Positions 62,201 to 64,000 of a DNA stretch of 64,000 nt are shown here, piece by piece. Each line of letters starts with the position of its first letter. Within the stretch, counting starts at the first letter, position 1. Under the pieces are notes generated by a model, which saw nothing but the letters and a program-made list of their open reading frames with translations, was not told where the DNA came from and did not search any database. The DNA comes from Candidatus Anammoxibacter sp. (GTDB taxonomy: Bacteria > Planctomycetota > Brocadiia > Brocadiales > Anammoxibacteraceae). The stretch covers positions 1 to 64,000 of the forward strand of contig JAIQZQ010000125.1 in the NCBI GenBank assembly GCA_021777105.1, given 5' to 3'. The position numbers were made by a program, and so were the translations under genes.

Positions 62201-64000
62201 AATGTTTCTTGGCCTGCGACAAATATAAAAGTCGCGTTTGACTCTGATAAAATTAATTTTATATGGCCAACCAATTCTTCAAAATCACTCATTTTACCAT
62301 CTTCACTGTGGTTTGATTGGAAACCTTTTATTTTATCTATTTCGTCAAATACAAGGATTAATCTTTCATTGTTTTTTGAATCTTTTATGTATTCTTGAAT
62401 AATATAATTTAAGCCTGTCACTATTTCTGATTCAGGCATGTCAAGGTAAGTTAGCTTATGTGACATATTCTCGCTATTTTGAACTTTAACTTTTCCAGTT
62501 ATATCAGGTAATATATCTCCGCCTAATTCAGAACCTAAACTGCTTGAAGCGGTAAATGAAGCTTCAACTTTAGTATTTAATCTTAATAAGAAATTCTCAA
62601 TAGATGACTTTAATTCTAAATGATGACTATTAGGTGAAAAGTCATCCGTTTCTTCTACCTGAAAACAATTGTCATCTTGTATATATTTAATATTTATATT
62701 AAATTTATTGGCAATCTGTCTTAGGATTAAAACAACAAGTTCTTTTAACGAGAGGATTTTTGATAAATTTATGTTAATAACCTGAATGTTATTTTCTTTG
62801 TTTGTTTGTTTTTTATACTCATTGTTTAACTTTTCTAATGCAAATTCAACGCAACTTGTTTTTCCGATACCTCTATACCCTGTTATTAACAATGTTCCTC
62901 GGTTATGCCTGGTCAACCAGCCATACACTTGATCGTCACAATCACGTTTCACATACCATTCAAAATTATTTTGTTTTCTAGGTTTTGGTGTAAAAGCTTG
63001 TAGTTGTTTCTTCACCTTTTTTTCTATAGCTTTTAATGCGTTATTTGTTTCAATCTCAAGCTTTTCAAGAAACCTGGCACTACATAAGGAAAGATTGTTT
63101 TGTTTCTTGTCCACAACAAGCGTGCGACCGAAAAATGATGCAATAAAGTTTTCAATTTTATTTTCGTTAGGATTATCCTTATTTAATTCATTTAATAATT
63201 CATTGTTTTGATTATTGATTAATATAGTCTCAAATAATTCGTTGTTGTTAATGCCATACATGCGTAATTCAGGATTTCTATTAGCTTCTGTGGGTTTAAT
63301 TAACAATATGGATTTTTTATTTTTTAATTCAATTTCTGTCCTAAAAATGCTTATTAATTCCCGTGTTTTTCTTATATTATCAGTTGATATTGTAAATATC
63401 GCGTTATTTGTTGCAATATCTAAAAAGTTACTAGCCTGAGGATATATTTCTATTGTTTGTTTATATTTTTCAAAATCTAAACATAAACTATCTTTACAAC
63501 TTGTCTCAAGGACATTAATTGCTTTTAAGATATTCTCACGATTGTTTTGCGAAATTTTAGTTGCATCAATTTTAATATTTTTAGTTTGAGCAAAAACAAA
63601 TTGATTTATTAACTTATTTATAGGTTTTTTAATGTTATTAGATAGTTTGCAAAATACACATAAGTTGATTTTTTTATTGTTTTTAGAAAAATCTTTTAGG
63701 TCTATATAATGTTTATCATTAAAAATACTTTTATTTTCGCTATTAGCATCAATTATCTTGATCAGGATTTTAGTATTTAAGAATAAAAGAGAATGTTTTT
63801 TTAGAAATCGATACAAAAAACAATATAAATGGCAGCAATCTATTATTGGAAACAAATAATAGACTCTGCTTAATAAATTTATTTTTATTTTAGAAAACTG
63901 AGATATTTCTATATAGGCCTTTTCTTCTGTTTGATCTTTATCTAACAAGCTTTGAATTAAATCTTTTGCTATAGGATAATTAGTAATAAGATCGTGCAAA
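59251..64000 (-). CDS. Very large AAA/STAND-like ATPase with TPR repeats, 5' end outside the window
   Basis: At least 1582 residues; the frame runs off the window end, so the true start is not seen. About 360 visible residues of unknown fold come first. A P-loop domain follows: Walker A GYRGIGKTS (about residues 371-379), Walker B LILVFDEIDKIKG (about 545-557), and FIFVAGQETFNRWEV as sensor region. From about residue 860 on it is helical with TPR-like units (AGLGKINMLMKNDYKAIEYY, HMAYIQWKTGSLDDAKKLFH, LGFFYFRMNNIDLAIKYFNL). This layout (N-terminal unknown module, NTPase, TPR sensor) recalls STAND-type immune ATPases, which sense phage proteins; this role is inference. Confidence 0.8.
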   Translation of the reverse strand, partial: LHDLITNYPIAKDLIQSLLDKDQTEEKAYIEISQFSKIKINLLSRVYYLFPIIDCCHLYCFLYRFLKKHSLLFLNTKILIKIIDANSENKSIFNDKHYIDLKDFSKNNKKINLCVFCKLSNNIKKPINKLINQFVFAQTKNIKIDATKISQNNRENILKAINVLETSCKDSLCLDFEKYKQTIEIYPQASNFLDIATNNAIFTISTDNIRKTRELISIFRTEIELKNKKSILLIKPTEANRNPELRMYGINNNELFETILINNQNNELLNELNKDNPNENKIENFIASFFGRTLVVDKKQNNLSLCSARFLEKLEIETNNALKAIEKKVKKQLQAFTPKPRKQNNFEWYVKRDCDDQVYGWLTRHNRGTLLITGYRGIGKTSCVEFALEKLNNEYKKQTNKENNIQVININLSKILSLKELVVLILRQIANKFNINIKYIQDDNCFQVEETDDFSPNSHHLELKSSIENFLLRLNTKVEASFTASSSLGSELGGDILPDITGKVKVQNSENMSHKLTYLDMPESEIVTGLNYIIQEYIKDSKNNERLILVFDEIDKIKGFQSNHSEDGKMSDFEELVGHIKLILSESNATFIFVAGQETFNRWEVDKSRGSSVYSSVFDHVIDVEPFLRGRSRSICSSLQEQGVDSLEQIKDIVNKHIRYKYYIYNEYSLPNRTIIESFYKYLLWKSRGIPKRVIQELEYYICTNTSNTFLIIDTINIRKIKFYSILVKELYDVIVIKELLDNDGILNMIARTEALLKFHRTGFNYDDLKLLTVAVDQDMVFKNEYYYELAIKLLEGWWINTCYGRRARYVFDLHIKAEINLLSNEIQDEAVAFTFDYNDFKGIYQYFTETDERVENQVNEQRINSLRIQAGLGKINMLMKNDYKAIEYYKKAIRLGTLEIDKERDKANSDTNLGNVRLLVRIMTECYIEIGYILERKKKIREAMTFYTSAFYNGYRNYIKANYRYNFSFTSLLSGSKDFQLFDKFYVIPEESIDALNHMAYIQWKTGSLDDAKKLFHYALKLSYKRYNKHKTASQMLLLGFFYFRMNNIDLAIKYFNLTESTNTTPEAEAAKEEDRISNDTDAPLPKYLINISYEAQACCFFAKSEIKNTKGFDNALEYLEKAISNLNSDTNQRHIVRILMYKLRTMERVLRNNRYSDEKKYYSLINSIFRLVRNRMSDDDKEEKEISMKDYFHLCGMVTWQIFSRTINEIGKPDPNNITLQSKSFMFLSKLTNDLFQQCKPFFISIAKKCKGRIDKCLENKDEMDYHPCSHLLADENIRNSPESISKIRDIFINVIENETPPKDIEQILLFIEQIFLLCHRFFNKYIFTITSSYPGERLGCFYFWIYNHKDDNKKNIFSFNNNLYAAAESFFNYALQDQHTYQKYLLDRFYSIRVCNLFLGDIYYLKWKEGKGKQYSNDLGKKMEERNERLWTKRRCIKYYSIALTSIANEIEINLGKNPLHPDVYFKEISIIPITRMHNVANNRYRLQMIFEKNSKRFMTNEFNFLENHLDDQEKTQKCCRILRKAANEINEDDEKNTEENIWKLRELLKMWRYYDDITTDSSEYILQSYSQFLKNISD

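Overview
Source organism. The window is AT-rich (by eye about 40% GC) and comes from a Gram-negative-type bacterium: it carries two outer-membrane beta-barrel proteins, lipoproteins, a 13-haem c-type cytochrome, a blue-copper protein and zinc-type HemB. A GldA/GldF/GldG-like ABC cluster with a DUF4340 protein, a divergent short RpoZ and a DHH phosphoesterase fused to a TrkA-N domain together recall Planctomycetota or related deep lineages with respiratory multihaem cytochromes. This placement is an inference without any rRNA in the window. No rRNA, tRNA or CRISPR array was recognised. Layout, 0-9 kb: a minus-strand electron-transfer set (cupredoxin, outer-membrane barrel, 13-haem cytochrome), two DUF4143-type AAA ATPase genes with a duplicated gene tail between them, a broken Phd-type antitoxin and hemB. 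9-20.7 kb: housekeeping genes (receiver-domain regulator, groES-groEL, pabB-pabC for p-aminobenzoate, a class V aminotransferase, a TrkA-N/DHH phosphoesterase, a lipoprotein, a porin with its own promoter and terminator, a YhcC-type radical SAM protein). 20.7-22.3 kb: gene-free, with a 284-bp inverted-repeat element flanked by 8-bp direct repeats and the decayed start of an insertion-sequence-like gene. 22.3-38.8 kb: conserved genes (DUF4340 and Gld-like ABC cluster, rpoZ, JAMM protease-like protein, a small unknown protein with strong expression signals, CCA-adding enzyme, monohaem cytochrome, a GcvH-like protein that lacks the lipoyl lysine, NifU-type scaffold, ThiF-type E1 enzyme, and a heterodimeric ABC exporter whose first gene seems to start at a non-AUG codon). 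38.9-64 kb: an accessory island of small toxin-antitoxin-like modules, several of them broken, repeats, IS630 and IS1380 remnants, a REP-transposase fragment, a tRNA-dihydrouridine synthase, an EEP-type nuclease and a very large AAA/TPR protein cut by the window end. Main candidate for an undescribed system: the tightly spaced operon at 44454-47703, encoding a TIR-domain protein with an extra C-terminal domain, a protein with a degenerate Nudix box and a polytopic membrane protein, preceded by an unknown 402-residue protein (43062-44270). The gene content fits NAD-derived nucleotide signalling with a membrane effector, but no single Thoeris type that I know has this set. General pattern: at least four accessory cassettes (DUF4143 ATPase at 4.7 kb, DUF4143 ATPase at 39 kb, HicA-like pair at 48.5 kb, three small genes at 55.4-56.3 kb) sit between direct repeats of about 58-200 bp. 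Two of the three DUF4143 ATPase genes are preceded by palindromic arrays sharing an AGCC/GGCT core. A short insertion-sequence end motif recurs at four gene breakpoints.
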